Assembly (NCBI RefSeq): GCF_019219025.1
Contig: NZ_JAHUWN010000047.1
Span: forward strand, 1 to 22,617
DNA: 22,617 bases
From: Bacillus sp. sid0103
GTDB lineage: Bacteria; Bacillota; Bacilli; Bacillales_B; DSM-18226
Direction: 5' to 3'
The notes beneath the pieces were generated by a model. That model was not told where the DNA came from. It saw only the letters and a list, made by a program, of their open reading frames with translations, and made no database searches. Below, piece after piece: positions 14,970-22,334 of this stretch; positions within the stretch are counted from its first letter, which is position 1; the number at the start of each line of letters is the position of its first letter. The position numbers were made by a program, and so were the translations under genes.

Positions 14970-15614
14970 ATGCCAGATCTGCGTTTTAGTGCCTTATCTC
15001 TCGGAATATCAGGAATATTGTTTGTACTTTATCCAGCGATTCGTCCATTTTCCGATGAAGCTTCCTTAGAAGGAGCTGCAGCTTTCGCCTCCACCGAGTG
15101 GCTTGTTGCTCATATCTTTGCCATAGTCGCTTTCACATTACTACCGTTAGGTTTACTCGGACTTTATATTTCATTACAAGGTACTGCTTTAAAACCACTA
15201 ATGTATTCTGCGTTCGTATTATGTTTGGTAGGCATAGGTCTAACTTTACCTTTTTATGGAGGGGAAACGTACGGTCTACACGCTTTAGGGCTGGAGGCGA
15301 TAAACCAAGACACAGCAGCTTTGGTTAGCCTTGCAAATGTGGTACGTTCTGGTACAGGGCTCATTATGTTCCTGATAGGTCTTCTGGTCCTCGCTACTGC
15401 CTCGATTATAGTTGCAATTACGATTTGGAGGTCAGGGAGGTACCAGAAATGGAGCGGCATTCCTTTCGCTTTAGGAATGACACTATATATCCCACAATTC
15501 TTTGGTGGGCAGCCGCTCCGATTAGCTCACGGATTGCTTGTCACCCTTGGTTGTTTATGGATAGCTGTTGGCTTATGGAGGCAAAGTAAACCAAATAAGA
15601 TCCAGAAGGCATAG
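14970..15614 (+). CDS. Six-helix membrane protein of unknown function
   Basis: This 214-residue protein has about six hydrophobic segments: near residues 7-25, 44-66, 75-95, 130-152, 163-180 and 184-202. Loops are short. GGETYGLHALGLEAI lies outside the third helix and GGQPLRLAHG before the last. No charged catalytic motif is visible. It resembles uncharacterised Bacillus membrane proteins, and I do not recognise a named family with confidence. AGGAGGG lies nine bases before the ATG, a strong ribosome-binding site. It appears to be a single gene; no clear terminator follows in 15615-15816. Confidence 0.75.
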   Translation: MPDLRFSALSLGISGILFVLYPAIRPFSDEASLEGAAAFASTEWLVAHIFAIVAFTLLPLGLLGLYISLQGTALKPLMYSAFVLCLVGIGLTLPFYGGETYGLHALGLEAINQDTAALVSLANVVRSGTGLIMFLIGLLVLATASIIVAITIWRSGRYQKWSGIPFALGMTLYIPQFFGGQPLRLAHGLLVTLGCLWIAVGLWRQSKPNKIQKA

Positions 15615-15816
15615 TGAAGCATTTGTACGAACATGTATAATCGCTTAATAACAGACAGCCCAATAAATAAAAGTAGCACCTCTTCCACCAGAATGTATTC
15701 CAAAATATCAATTATGTAAATAGTACCTTCCCACCTTTCCCGAATAAATTAATGGCCGTTTTACAAACTAAAAGAAGATACTGCTTCATGGAATACATCA
15801 TGAAAGGAACTACTCA

Positions 15817-16818
15817 ATGAAAAGACTATTGGTGCTTCTTTTTAGTTTGTTCTTTCTCATGCAAATTAATTTATCGTCCGCTTTTGCAGCGAACAATCCA
15901 CGAAATTTATATGTGGTGAAATCAGGCGATTATTTATGGAAAATTGCTAAAACCTATGGGACTACTGCTGCAGACTTGAAACTAATCAATGGATTACAAT
16001 CGGATTTGATTCTAGTTGGTCAAAAGTTAAGGGTGCCGATCATGTATGAAGTGGTCCCTGGCGATACGCTATGGAAGCTTTCGCAATCGTTTAATTCTAC
16101 AGTTTCTTTGATTGCAACCACAAATGGACTTAGTTCCGATGCGATTATAGTGGGGCAAAAGTTAAAAATCCCTCCTAAACAGCTTACCATGGATGGCAAG
16201 TTTATTCGGATGAATCGAGAGGAATTTAAAGATTGGATTCTTAATCACAAATTCACTCGAAAAGTGGGCAAATTCCAGCTTCATCACACCTACCAACCTT
16301 CTTATCAGCAATTCAATGGGTCGAACCACTTTGCTTTGATGAAGGGGATGGAGGAATACCATATTCAGGGGATGAAATGGAGTGAAATCAGTCAACAATT
16401 AACCACGTTTCCAGACGGAACCGTGGTAGTGGGCAGACCATTTAACAAAGCTCCAGAAGGGTCATTCGGGTTACTCAATAAAGCGGCTATGCATGAAATT
16501 GAAGTGGATGCGATTGCCATGGAAAACGTGGGAAACTTCGATGCAGAACAAATGACGGCGGAACAAAGAGAAACGATTGTTACCGTAACGGCATTAATAA
16601 TGCTGAAATATGGGTTAACCCCTTCCCTTGACAGTATCACCTACCATCACTGGTGGGACATTAACTCAGGCGAACGAGTATTAGATCACAGTGAAGGGCA
16701 TGCCGTTAAAACATGTCCTGGGACTAAATTCTTTGGTGGGAATTCCACCACTGACGCCAAAAACAATTTTTATCCGCTCGTCAACCAAAGAATGCAAGAA
16801 ATTTTAGCATCGATGTAA
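15817..16818 (+). CDS. Secreted LysM-containing N-acetylmuramoyl-L-alanine amidase
   Basis: This 333-residue exported wall hydrolase has a signal peptide at about 1-25 (SAFAA). Two LysM domains for peptidoglycan binding follow: YVVKSGDYLWKIAKTYGTT (about 32-73) and YEVVPGDTLWKLSQSFNST (about 77-118). The Amidase_2 zinc domain spans about 150-305. Likely ligands are H156 in QLHHTYQP, a His of TYHHWWD (277/278) and C300 in KTCPGTKFFGG; E236 in MENVGNFD is a conserved active-site acid. AAAGGA lies eight bases before the ATG. The substrate is the muramoyl-L-alanine bond. A 6-bp dyad TTCATG/CATGAA surrounds the region just upstream (15785-15804). Sporulation or vegetative role cannot be told. Confidence 0.9.
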   Translation: MKRLLVLLFSLFFLMQINLSSAFAANNPRNLYVVKSGDYLWKIAKTYGTTAADLKLINGLQSDLILVGQKLRVPIMYEVVPGDTLWKLSQSFNSTVSLIATTNGLSSDAIIVGQKLKIPPKQLTMDGKFIRMNREEFKDWILNHKFTRKVGKFQLHHTYQPSYQQFNGSNHFALMKGMEEYHIQGMKWSEISQQLTTFPDGTVVVGRPFNKAPEGSFGLLNKAAMHEIEVDAIAMENVGNFDAEQMTAEQRETIVTVTALIMLKYGLTPSLDSITYHHWWDINSGERVLDHSEGHAVKTCPGTKFFGGNSTTDAKNNFYPLVNQRMQEILASM

Positions 16819-16905
16819 TAATCATCAAGTGTTTAAAAAAAAGGCAAAATGATATTTTAATCGGTTCGGTTTAGGAGTAGAAAAATTAAATTAGTAATAG
16901 AATTG

Positions 16906-16940
16906 GAAGACTAATTCGCATGAATTAGGCTTCTTTTATT
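16906..16940 (+). terminator. Terminator downstream of the LysM amidase
   Basis: GAAGACTAATTC-GCAT-GAATTAGGCTTC is a 12-bp stem with one mismatch, followed by TTTTATTT. It lies 88 bases past the stop codon. Confidence 0.85.
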
Positions 16941-17097
16941 TAGATAGGGACAGAACCGGAACTCCAGTACAGCGGTTAGGAATTTTAAAAAAAGAATACA
17001 CTATAAAGGATATAATTTATATGCAATAACGAATGATTATCTTCTGCTTTTCCCCAGATATAAAAATTCAAAGGTTGTGTTTTTAATGCGTATTCTT

Positions 17098-17290
17098 TCG
17101 CCCTTTCGACAAAATACCAAATAGGCTATACTAATCAAACGTTTGATTAAAAACTGCCTCAGCCCGCATCATTACTTGATTTCTCTTTGTAAACACTTGA
17201 AAAGAATGTCGAGCGATGTCATAATAAATGATTTTTTTAAAAGGAACCTCAATTAGCTTCTAAACTAGGACTAGAGCCAAAACCCAACTT
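17098..17290. repeat. Dispersed intergenic repeat, copy 3 (best preserved)
   Basis: This copy has the ordered blocks TTTCGACAAAATACCAAATA, a TATACT box, a perfect 18-bp palindrome, CTGCCTCAGCCC, GAAAAGAATGTCGAG and AAAGGAACC..CTTCTAAACTAG. They match copy 1b at 546-745, and the left end also matches copy 2. No frame crosses it. It lies about 170 bases upstream of the Spo0E-like gene. The stretch 16941-17097 shows no other feature. Confidence 0.65.
17105..17149 (+). promoter_or_regulatory. Putative promoter with overlapping operator palindrome
   Basis: TTCGAC (17105-17110), 16 bases, then TATACT (17127-17132). The last base overlaps TAATCAAAC-GTTTGATTA (17132-17149), a perfect 18-bp palindrome of the size and placement used by TetR-family repressors. 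TTCGACAAA at 17105-17113 is also an inverted Spo0A box. No coding frame follows directly. Confidence 0.45.
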
Positions 17291-17315
17291 TATAGTGATT
17301 ATATCCATAAGTGAT

Positions 17316-17324
17316 TTTGTCGAA
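17316..17324 (+). promoter_or_regulatory. Spo0A-box-like sequence upstream of the Spo0E-like gene
   Basis: TTTGTCGAA is an exact match to the Spo0A box. It lies 140 bases upstream of a gene for a probable Spo0A-phosphate phosphatase, so feedback control is conceivable. Exact matches also occur by chance in AT-rich DNA. Confidence 0.4.
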
Positions 17325-17463
17325 AAACTGTAAGCCCCGTCTATTTTTGACTCCTTTTATCTTGTTTTATCGAATCTATTCCAAATCTATTAATAAATGC
17401 TATAATTCAATTCATCTCTAATAGAATCAAAAGTTTCTGAAAGTTTATGAGGTGTTAATCGCA

Positions 17464-17727
17464 ATGAGGCTAAAACAATGTGAAGCTGCTATTAAAGAGA
17501 AACAAAACGAAATGATTAACTTAGGAATGACAAAAGGACTTCAACATGAAGAAACCATCTATTGCAGCCAAGAACTAGACATACTGCTTAATAAATATAA
17601 TAGGTTATTAGAGGACAATAAACATTCTAAACCTAATAAACATTACGAAGACTATTTCACTTTACTTACAAAACAAGTTAATTGGATTTTATCGATTCCT
17701 TACCGATATTTTTTGATTAAATTGTAA
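17464..17727 (+). CDS. Spo0E-family aspartyl-phosphate phosphatase
   Basis: This 87-residue cytoplasmic protein is mostly helical and carries the family signature SQELDILLNKYNRLL (S35-Q-E-L-D39) after an N-terminal helix with IKEKQNEMINLGMTKGL. Spo0E proteins remove phosphate from Spo0A and so delay sporulation. Its length is like Spo0E itself (85) and longer than YisI/YnzD (about 56); the extra tail ends in a hydrophobic WILSIPYRYFLIKL. A GTG 12 bases upstream is open, but GAGGTG is placed nine bases before the ATG at 17464 and so serves as its ribosome-binding site. A terminator follows. Confidence 0.85.
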   Translation: MRLKQCEAAIKEKQNEMINLGMTKGLQHEETIYCSQELDILLNKYNRLLEDNKHSKPNKHYEDYFTLLTKQVNWILSIPYRYFLIKL

Positions 17728-17791
17728 TAGTCGTATACCTTTACTTAAGTCCTTATGATCAGATCCATATCTAAATGTGTCTGGATTTATT

Positions 17792-17828
17792 AGAGAGAAT
17801 GCATCTATGGCATTCTCTCTCTTTTTTT
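17792..17828 (+). terminator. Terminator of the Spo0E-like gene
   Basis: AGAGAGAATGC and GCATTCTCTCT form a perfect 11-bp stem with a 7-base loop, followed by TTTTTTT. Confidence 0.92.
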
Positions 17829-17874
17829 ACTTTTAGGTTGGTAATAAAGTAAGTCCCCAAACAAACTCAAATAA

Positions 17875-17909
17875 AATAGCCCCTTAGTTTTTATAACTAA
17901 GGGGCTATT
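17875..17909 (-). terminator. Terminator of the secreted repeat protein
   Basis: AATAGCCCCTTAGTT and AACTAAGGGGCTATT form a perfect 15-bp stem. On the minus strand the stem's end continues as TTTTATTT. It begins right after the stop codon at 17911. Confidence 0.9.
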
Positions 17910-17910
17910 C

Positions 17911-19494
17911 CTATCTTACAACTACCACTCTAGCTTTACTTTTATTCCCTGACGAGTCGGTTGCATAGACATATAGCTTTGCTTTTCGTTTTTGCTTAGA
18001 AATTTTTATTTTAAACTTACCGTGAGAGTCCGCTTTACCTGAAGCTATGCATTGACAACCTCTTTTTACTTGTATCTTTGCATATGGTTCCGTCTTCCCC
18101 GTTATATATCTCGAACTTGTAGTCACCTTACTGACAGAAGGTGCACTTGGTGGGGTGATAGCCTTTACCTTTACCGTAGTTGTTTTACTTTTATTCCCTG
18201 ATGAATCGATAGCGTAGACGTACAGATTTGTTGTTTGTTTTTGCTGGGCAATTTTAATTTTAAACTTACCCTGGGCGTCAGCTTTACCAGAAGCTAAGGT
18301 TTTACTACCTTTTTTGATATAAAGCTTTGCATAGGCTTCGGTCTTGCCCGTTACATAGGTTGATTTTGAAGTCAGCTTATTAACTAAAGGCGCACTTGGC
18401 GGGGTGACATCCTTTACTATTATCGTGGTAGCCGGGCTTTCGTTACCTGTACGGTCTTTTACCGTGATAGTTACATACGTTCCACCTCTTATTTTTCCAA
18501 TCGAAAATTTAAAGGATCCATTCTTATCAACCGTACCTAACTGGTATTTATAGTCATTATATTTATCGACTGCTCTTAAGTATATGTTCGAATAGGGCTC
18601 AGCCGTCCCTGATAGTGTTGTGCTTTGATCTGTTAGCGGGTTCACTTTTGGTGCTGCTGGAGGAATGATATCTTTTTCAATTAGTTTGAATGAGTAACGT
18701 TCAAATGTTGGAATCCCTATACTCAAAGGTTTGAATTGTATGTAATAGGTACCTGCTTTTACTTTTACATCCATCAAATTGGTCAGTGTGTTAGTTTGGC
18801 CTCGTTCTGTATTAACTGTCTGGTTAACCGAAGAATCCAGATTAAAGAACTTTACGGAATAAGTAGATTCATAGGGTCTAGTGGTTAAAAGAGTTAGAGT
18901 CGTGTCTTTCGGGATATGTATTTGATAAAAATCATCATCTTGATAACCGCTAATGGTCGCCATGATTGGCGTATTTAGACTAATGTTATTAGCCGTATCA
19001 ACGGTGTTGTTTACTTCCTGTTCACTAGTAGAGCTTTCGGTGTAGCCCACCTTTAAGGTGTAAGGCTTATTCACCACTTCCCTATTATCGTGAAAAGAAA
19101 TTTTTACATAATAAGTCCCCGGGGCCAGACCGATGTCAATCATTGTGACGAGATCATTCGAATCCATGAATTTGGTATTCCATGATTCGATTATGGTTCC
19201 ATTACTCGATAGTAGAGAAACCTTATGCCGCGTGATTTGATTGACGCTTAAATCGATTTTGACCTTTCCCGGAGACGCCAAATCAAATCGGTAATAATCT
19301 TCATCTCCAGCACCGTCGATCGTACCAATTACTTCTGCAACCGGATCTGACTTTAAGTCCAATAGGTTTGCTATACTTAATGAACCATTAGTTTCATTTT
19401 CTGTTGTTGTTTCAGCACTTACTTTCTTTTGTCCTGTAAGCGTGATCGTAGATGTTAAGAGAAAGATAATAAGTAAGGCTACAAACTTTCTCAT
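17911..19494 (-). CDS. Secreted multi-domain protein: PPC-like and Ig-like repeats
   Basis: This 527-residue exported protein has a signal peptide (1-27, ending VSA). Two PPC-like beta domains follow, about 43-150 and 158-272, each with DEDYYRFDL/DDDFYQIHI and GTYYVKISF/GTYYIQFKP motifs. Three bacterial Ig-like repeats come next (about 280-364, 365-445, 446-527), each beginning with PPxAPxVxxLT and containing SGxTEPYxxIxLK, GxFKFKI and a final YAxDSSGNKSK. The last two are nearly identical, a recent duplication. Repeat three has Cys-Gln-Cys where repeat two has Ser-Lys-Thr. No sortase motif or S-layer domain is present, so it is secreted or held non-covalently. It may bind wall or matrix; no enzyme domain is visible. 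GGAGGG lies five bases before the ATG. Confidence 0.85.
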   Translation of the reverse strand: MRKFVALLIIFLLTSTITLTGQKKVSAETTTENETNGSLSIANLLDLKSDPVAEVIGTIDGAGDEDYYRFDLASPGKVKIDLSVNQITRHKVSLLSSNGTIIESWNTKFMDSNDLVTMIDIGLAPGTYYVKISFHDNREVVNKPYTLKVGYTESSTSEQEVNNTVDTANNISLNTPIMATISGYQDDDFYQIHIPKDTTLTLLTTRPYESTYSVKFFNLDSSVNQTVNTERGQTNTLTNLMDVKVKAGTYYIQFKPLSIGIPTFERYSFKLIEKDIIPPAAPKVNPLTDQSTTLSGTAEPYSNIYLRAVDKYNDYKYQLGTVDKNGSFKFSIGKIRGGTYVTITVKDRTGNESPATTIIVKDVTPPSAPLVNKLTSKSTYVTGKTEAYAKLYIKKGSKTLASGKADAQGKFKIKIAQQKQTTNLYVYAIDSSGNKSKTTTVKVKAITPPSAPSVSKVTTSSRYITGKTEPYAKIQVKRGCQCIASGKADSHGKFKIKISKQKRKAKLYVYATDSSGNKSKARVVVVR

Positions 19495-19711
19495 CCAATC
19501 CCTCCATATATAGAGAACTTTTTTTATTTTATTTTAACATAGATTCATAGGGATCTTTTGTTATTTTCCAAAATTTAGTTTACAAAATCACAAAGATACC
19601 AATCTTTTTAGTAATAGTGGGTTTATTTGCGTAACATGAAAACAGATAGATGAATAGATCTTTAGGATTTGAATTTCGTGGGAAAAATTCTCCTGTAAAG
19701 TTTGAACTTTC

Positions 19712-19720
19712 TGGTATAAT
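19712..19720 (+). promoter_or_regulatory. Extended -10 promoter of the small membrane gene
   Basis: TGG-TATAAT is a perfect -10 with the extended TGn. No good -35 lies 17 bases upstream. The ribosome-binding site at 19751 fits a start near 19727. Confidence 0.6.
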
Positions 19721-19764
19721 TTTATTTAAAGATACAATTTTGTAGATAGTAAGGAGAGTTGGAT

Positions 19765-20028
19765 TTGGAAGGTTTTTTTGGAGTAGTTTTAAATATAATC
19801 ATCACCGTTTATTTAGTTATTGATTCTCGTAAGCATGGTAAAAGTCCTATCCTTTGGGGAATTCTCGGTTTCTTCATTGGCCCCCTTGTTTTGGGTATAT
19901 ATTTAATAAGGACCAATCGAAAGGTTATCGGTTGGATTGTCACGATTCTTAGCATAATAGGTTATATATTCTTAATCCTTATGATCGTGTTATTCACGGC
20001 GCTTATGTTCGGTGGCGGATTTTCTTAA
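19765..20028 (+). CDS. Small membrane protein of unknown function
   Basis: This 87-residue protein has three hydrophobic helices (about 3-17, 29-48 and 53-78), with a basic loop DSRKHGKSP after the first and RTNRK after the second. WGILGFFIGPLVLGIYLI is a motif seen in many small uncharacterised Bacillus membrane proteins. Two TTG codons could start it. The ribosome-binding site AAGGAG (19751-19756) is eight bases from the second (19765) and only two from the first, so I chose the second. No ATG is available near the beginning. It is a single gene with its own promoter and terminator. Confidence 0.7.
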   Translation: MEGFFGVVLNIIITVYLVIDSRKHGKSPILWGILGFFIGPLVLGIYLIRTNRKVIGWIVTILSIIGYIFLILMIVLFTALMFGGGFS

Positions 20029-20097
20029 AATTAAAATGGAAGCTGAACGCTCTAGGCTCCCTTACCGGTTAGGATGTTATTTTTTGATGTAAACGTG

Positions 20098-20129
20098 AAC
20101 CACCCACAATGCGTAGGGTGGTTTTTTTT
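20098..20129 (+). terminator. Terminator of the small membrane gene
   Basis: AACCACCC and GGGTGGTT form a perfect 8-bp stem followed by a run of T. It lies 70 bases past the stop codon. Confidence 0.9.
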
Positions 20130-20169
20130 CCGGATATGGCATGCACCTGGGTGTGACAGTCACTAATTT

Positions 20170-20305
20170 CCAATTATGATCCATCAAATGTCGTAAGTTT
20201 TATAAAATTGGTAGTAAATTTCGCGAATATGTTGTAAGTTCCTAAAATTATGTAATAAGTTTTCATAAATAGATAGTAAGTTTCAAAAACTATGTAATAA
20301 CTATC
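20170..20305. repeat. Leader plus six degenerate 21-bp repeats
   Basis: The 29-base leader ending in CAAATGTCGTAAGT (20170-20198) matches the leader at 2596-2624. GTAAGT or ATAAGT-like cores then recur at 20193, 20214, 20234, 20255, 20276 and 20297, spaced 20-21 bases. Repeats are more diverged than at 2614-2752. It lies between two terminators and contains no gene. Confidence 0.8.
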
Positions 20306-20342
20306 TACAAATCGCCCCAGACTCAGCTTTTATTTACCAAAA

Positions 20343-20386
20343 TAAAAAACCACCATTAAAAAGTAGTTACTTTTTTAATGGTGGTT
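20343..20386 (-). terminator. Terminator of the rRNA-tRNA operon
   Basis: AACCACCATTAAAAA and its complement form a long stem with a short loop, followed on the minus strand by TTTTTTATTTT. It lies 35 bases past tRNA-Asn, the last gene of the operon. It could also work on the plus strand (GTTTTT). Confidence 0.9.
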
Positions 20387-20420
20387 GTTTTTAAATGACT
20401 GTCGATATGTATTAAAAAAA

Positions 20421-20495
20421 TGGCTCCGCAGGTAGGACTCGAACCTACGACCGATCGGTTAACAGCCGATAGCTCTACCACTGAGCTACTGCGGA
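20421..20495 (-). tRNA. tRNA-Asn (GTT)
   Basis: Cloverleaf with anticodon GTT in CTGTTAA and a TTCGAGT T-loop. CCA is encoded. Last tRNA of the operon. Confidence 0.95.
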
Positions 20496-20514
20496 ATAAT
20501 AAAATATTTTATAG

Positions 20515-20588
<74 letters not shown>

Positions 20589-20592
20589 AATT

Positions 20593-20666
20593 TGGAGCGG
20601 GTGATGAGAATCGAACTCACATCATCAGCTTGGAAGGCTGAGGTTTTACCACTAAACTACACCCGC
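20593..20666 (-). tRNA. tRNA-Gly (TCC)
   Basis: Anticodon TCC in CTTCCAA; acceptor GCGGGT/ACCCGC; CCA encoded. Confidence 0.95.
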
Positions 20667-20677
20667 ATATTAATATT

Positions 20678-20751
<74 letters not shown>

Positions 20752-20772
20752 TAATTACTTTTACGAAGTAAA

Positions 20773-20849
20773 TGGGGCGGCTGATGGGAATCGAACCCAC
20801 GAATGTCGGAACCACAATCCGATGCGTTAACCACTTCGCCACAACCGCC
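20773..20849 (-). tRNA. tRNA-His (GTG)
   Basis: Anticodon GTG in TTGTGGT. The extra 5' G (position -1) faces C73, as in histidine tRNAs. CCA encoded. Confidence 0.95.
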
Positions 20850-20853
20850 ATAA

Positions 20854-20938
20854 TGGTGGAGGGGGACGGATTCGAACCGCCGAACCCTGAGGGAGCGGAT
20901 TTACAGTCCGCCGCGTTTAGCCACTTCGCTACCCCTCC
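20854..20938 (-). tRNA. tRNA-Tyr (GTA)
   Basis: Anticodon GTA in CTGTAAA, with the long variable arm expected of bacterial tyrosine tRNA (85 bases in all). CCA encoded. Confidence 0.95.
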
Positions 20939-20972
20939 ATAAATAAAACTAATAGAGTTCTAAATAAAACGA

Positions 20973-21045
20973 TGGCGCAGGACGGAATCGAACCGCCGAC
21001 ACAAGGATTTTCAGTCCTTTGCTCTACCGACTGAGCTACTGAGCC
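20973..21045 (-). tRNA. tRNA-Phe (GAA), acceptor mismatch, no CCA
   Basis: Anticodon GAA in CTGAAAA and normal D and T arms. The acceptor GGCTCAG/CTGCGCC has a T4-C69 mismatch, where Bacillus tRNA-Phe has a paired stem, and ATCG replaces ACCA at the 3' end. A second copy of its 5' half lies just upstream at 21081-21180. It may be functional but is suspect. Confidence 0.85.
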
Positions 21046-21080
21046 TAATTAAAGATCATTACCTAAACAAATAAATCGTA

Positions 21081-21180
21081 AGTCCTTTGCTCAAAAGAAC
21101 TTTCGTTCTTTCTCGCAGATTGCCGCAGAAGCATATTCACAGAAGTGAGCAATCTGCTCTACCGACTGAGCTACTGAGCC
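21081..21180 (-). pseudogene. tRNA-Phe 5' half interrupted by a short insert
   Basis: Bases 21155-21182 repeat the tRNA-Phe 5' end exactly, through the D arm (28 identical bases shared with 21020-21047). About 62 bases of foreign sequence follow on the minus strand, then AGTCCTTTGCTC (21081-21092) continues the tRNA up to the anticodon stem. GAGCA occurs on both sides of the insert, like a small target duplication. The insert can form AGATTGC/GCAATCT and AAAGAAC-GAAA-GTTCTTT hairpins. The anticodon loop and 3' half are missing. Confidence 0.7.
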
Positions 21181-21216
21181 TAAGATATGTATTTTTCAAC
21201 CTACTGAAGAAAAAAA

Positions 21217-21293
21217 TGGCGGTCCGGACGGGACTCGAACCCGCGACCTCCTGCGTGACAGGCAGGCATTCTAACCAACTGAACTACCGGACC
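21217..21293 (-). tRNA. tRNA-Asp (GTC)
   Basis: Anticodon GTC in CTGTCAC; acceptor GGTCCGG/CCGGACC; CCA encoded. Confidence 0.95.
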
Positions 21294-21301
21294 AAAATAT
21301 A

Positions 21302-21394
21302 TGGAGGAGGAAGAGGGATTCGAACCCCCGCGCGGTATGACCCGCCTGTCGGTTTTCAAGACCGATCCCTTCAGCCAAACTTGGGTATTCCTCC
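21302..21394 (-). tRNA. tRNA-Ser (TGA)
   Basis: Anticodon TGA in CTTGAAAA, with a long variable arm (93 bases in all); CCA encoded. Confidence 0.95.
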
Positions 21395-21401
21395 GAATAA
21401 G

Positions 21402-21474
21402 TGGAGTCTAGGGGGATCGAACCCCTGACCTCCTGCGTGCAAAGCAGGCGCTCTCCCAGCTGAGCTAAGACCCC
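21402..21474 (-). tRNA. tRNA-Ala (TGC)
   Basis: Anticodon TGC in TTTGCAC; acceptor GGGGTCT/AGACTCC with one G-T pair. CTT follows the discriminator, so CCA is not encoded. Confidence 0.94.
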
Positions 21475-21490
21475 GTATGAAAATTATGAA

Positions 21491-21567
21491 TGGTCGGGAA
21501 GACAGGATTCGAACCTGCGACCCCTTGGTCCCAAACCAAGTGCTCTACCAAGCTGAGCTACTTCCCG
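21491..21567 (-). tRNA. tRNA-Pro (TGG)
   Basis: Anticodon TGG in TTTGGGA; acceptor CGGGAAG/CTTCCCG; CCA encoded. Confidence 0.95.
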
Positions 21568-21573
21568 ATAAAA

Positions 21574-21647
21574 TGCGCCCTGAGAGATTCGAACTCCCGA
21601 CCTTTTGATTCGTAGTCAAACACTCTATCCAGCTGAGCTAAGGGCGC
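21574..21647 (-). tRNA. tRNA-Arg (ACG)
   Basis: Anticodon ACG (read as ICG after deamination) in CTACGAA. TTT follows the discriminator, so CCA is not encoded. Confidence 0.94.
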
Positions 21648-21669
21648 ATATGAATTTAATTAACTTAAA

Positions 21670-21758
21670 TGGTGCCGAGGACCGGAATCGAACCGGTACG
21701 GTAGTCACCTACCGCAGGATTTTAAGTCCTGTGCGTCTGCCAGTTCCGCCACCCCGGC
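21670..21758 (-). tRNA. tRNA-Leu (TAA)
   Basis: Anticodon TAA in CTTAAAA, with a long variable arm (89 bases in all); CCA encoded. Confidence 0.95.
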
Positions 21759-21763
21759 ACTAT

Positions 21764-21838
21764 TGGAGCGGAAGACGGGATTCGAACCCGCGACCCCCAC
21801 CTTGGCAAGGTGGTGTTCTACCACTGAACTACTTCCGC
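21764..21838 (-). tRNA. tRNA-Gly (GCC)
   Basis: Anticodon GCC in TTGCCAA; acceptor GCGGAAG/CTTCCGC; CCA encoded. Confidence 0.95.
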
Positions 21839-21876
21839 ATATTTGTAAGTTATTTTGCCATTGCAAAAAACTTGAA

Positions 21877-21958
21877 TGCGGGTGAAGGGAGTCGAACCCC
21901 CACGCCTTGCGGCGCCAGATCCTAAGTCTGGTGCGTCTGCCAATTCCGCCACACCCGC
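21877..21958 (-). tRNA. tRNA-Leu (TAG)
   Basis: Anticodon TAG in CTTAGGA, with a variable arm. TTC follows the discriminator, so CCA is not encoded. Confidence 0.94.
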
Positions 21959-21973
21959 ATATTAATTTTAAAA

Positions 21974-22049
21974 TGGTGAGCCATGAAGGACTCGAACCTT
22001 CGACCCTCTGATTAAAAGTCAGATGCTCTACCAACTGAGCTAATGGCTC
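21974..22049 (-). tRNA. tRNA-Lys (TTT)
   Basis: Anticodon TTT in CTTTTAA; acceptor GAGCCAT/ATGGCTC; CCA encoded. Confidence 0.95.
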
Positions 22050-22059
22050 ATACAAAAGG

Positions 22060-22132
<73 letters not shown>

Positions 22133-22161
22133 ATATACCTTGTAAAATATTTAGGAAAATA

Positions 22162-22237
22162 TGGTGGAGGATGACGGGATCGAACCGCCGACCCTCTGCT
22201 TGTAAGGCAGATGCTCTCCCAGCTGAGCTAATCCTCC
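22162..22237 (-). tRNA. tRNA-Val (TAC)
   Basis: Anticodon TAC in CTTACAA; acceptor GGAGGAT/ATCCTCC; CCA encoded. Confidence 0.95.
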
Positions 22238-22242
22238 AAAAA

Positions 22243-22317
22243 TGGTGACCCCTACGGGATTCGAACCCGTGTTACCTCCGTGAAAGGGAGGTGTCTTAAC
22301 CACTTGACCAAGGGGCC
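22243..22317 (-). tRNA. tRNA-Glu (TTC)
   Basis: Anticodon TTC in CTTTCAC; CCA encoded. First tRNA after the 5S gene, where B. subtilis trnB begins with Val instead. Confidence 0.95.
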
Positions 22318-22334
22318 ATATTTAAATTTTTACG

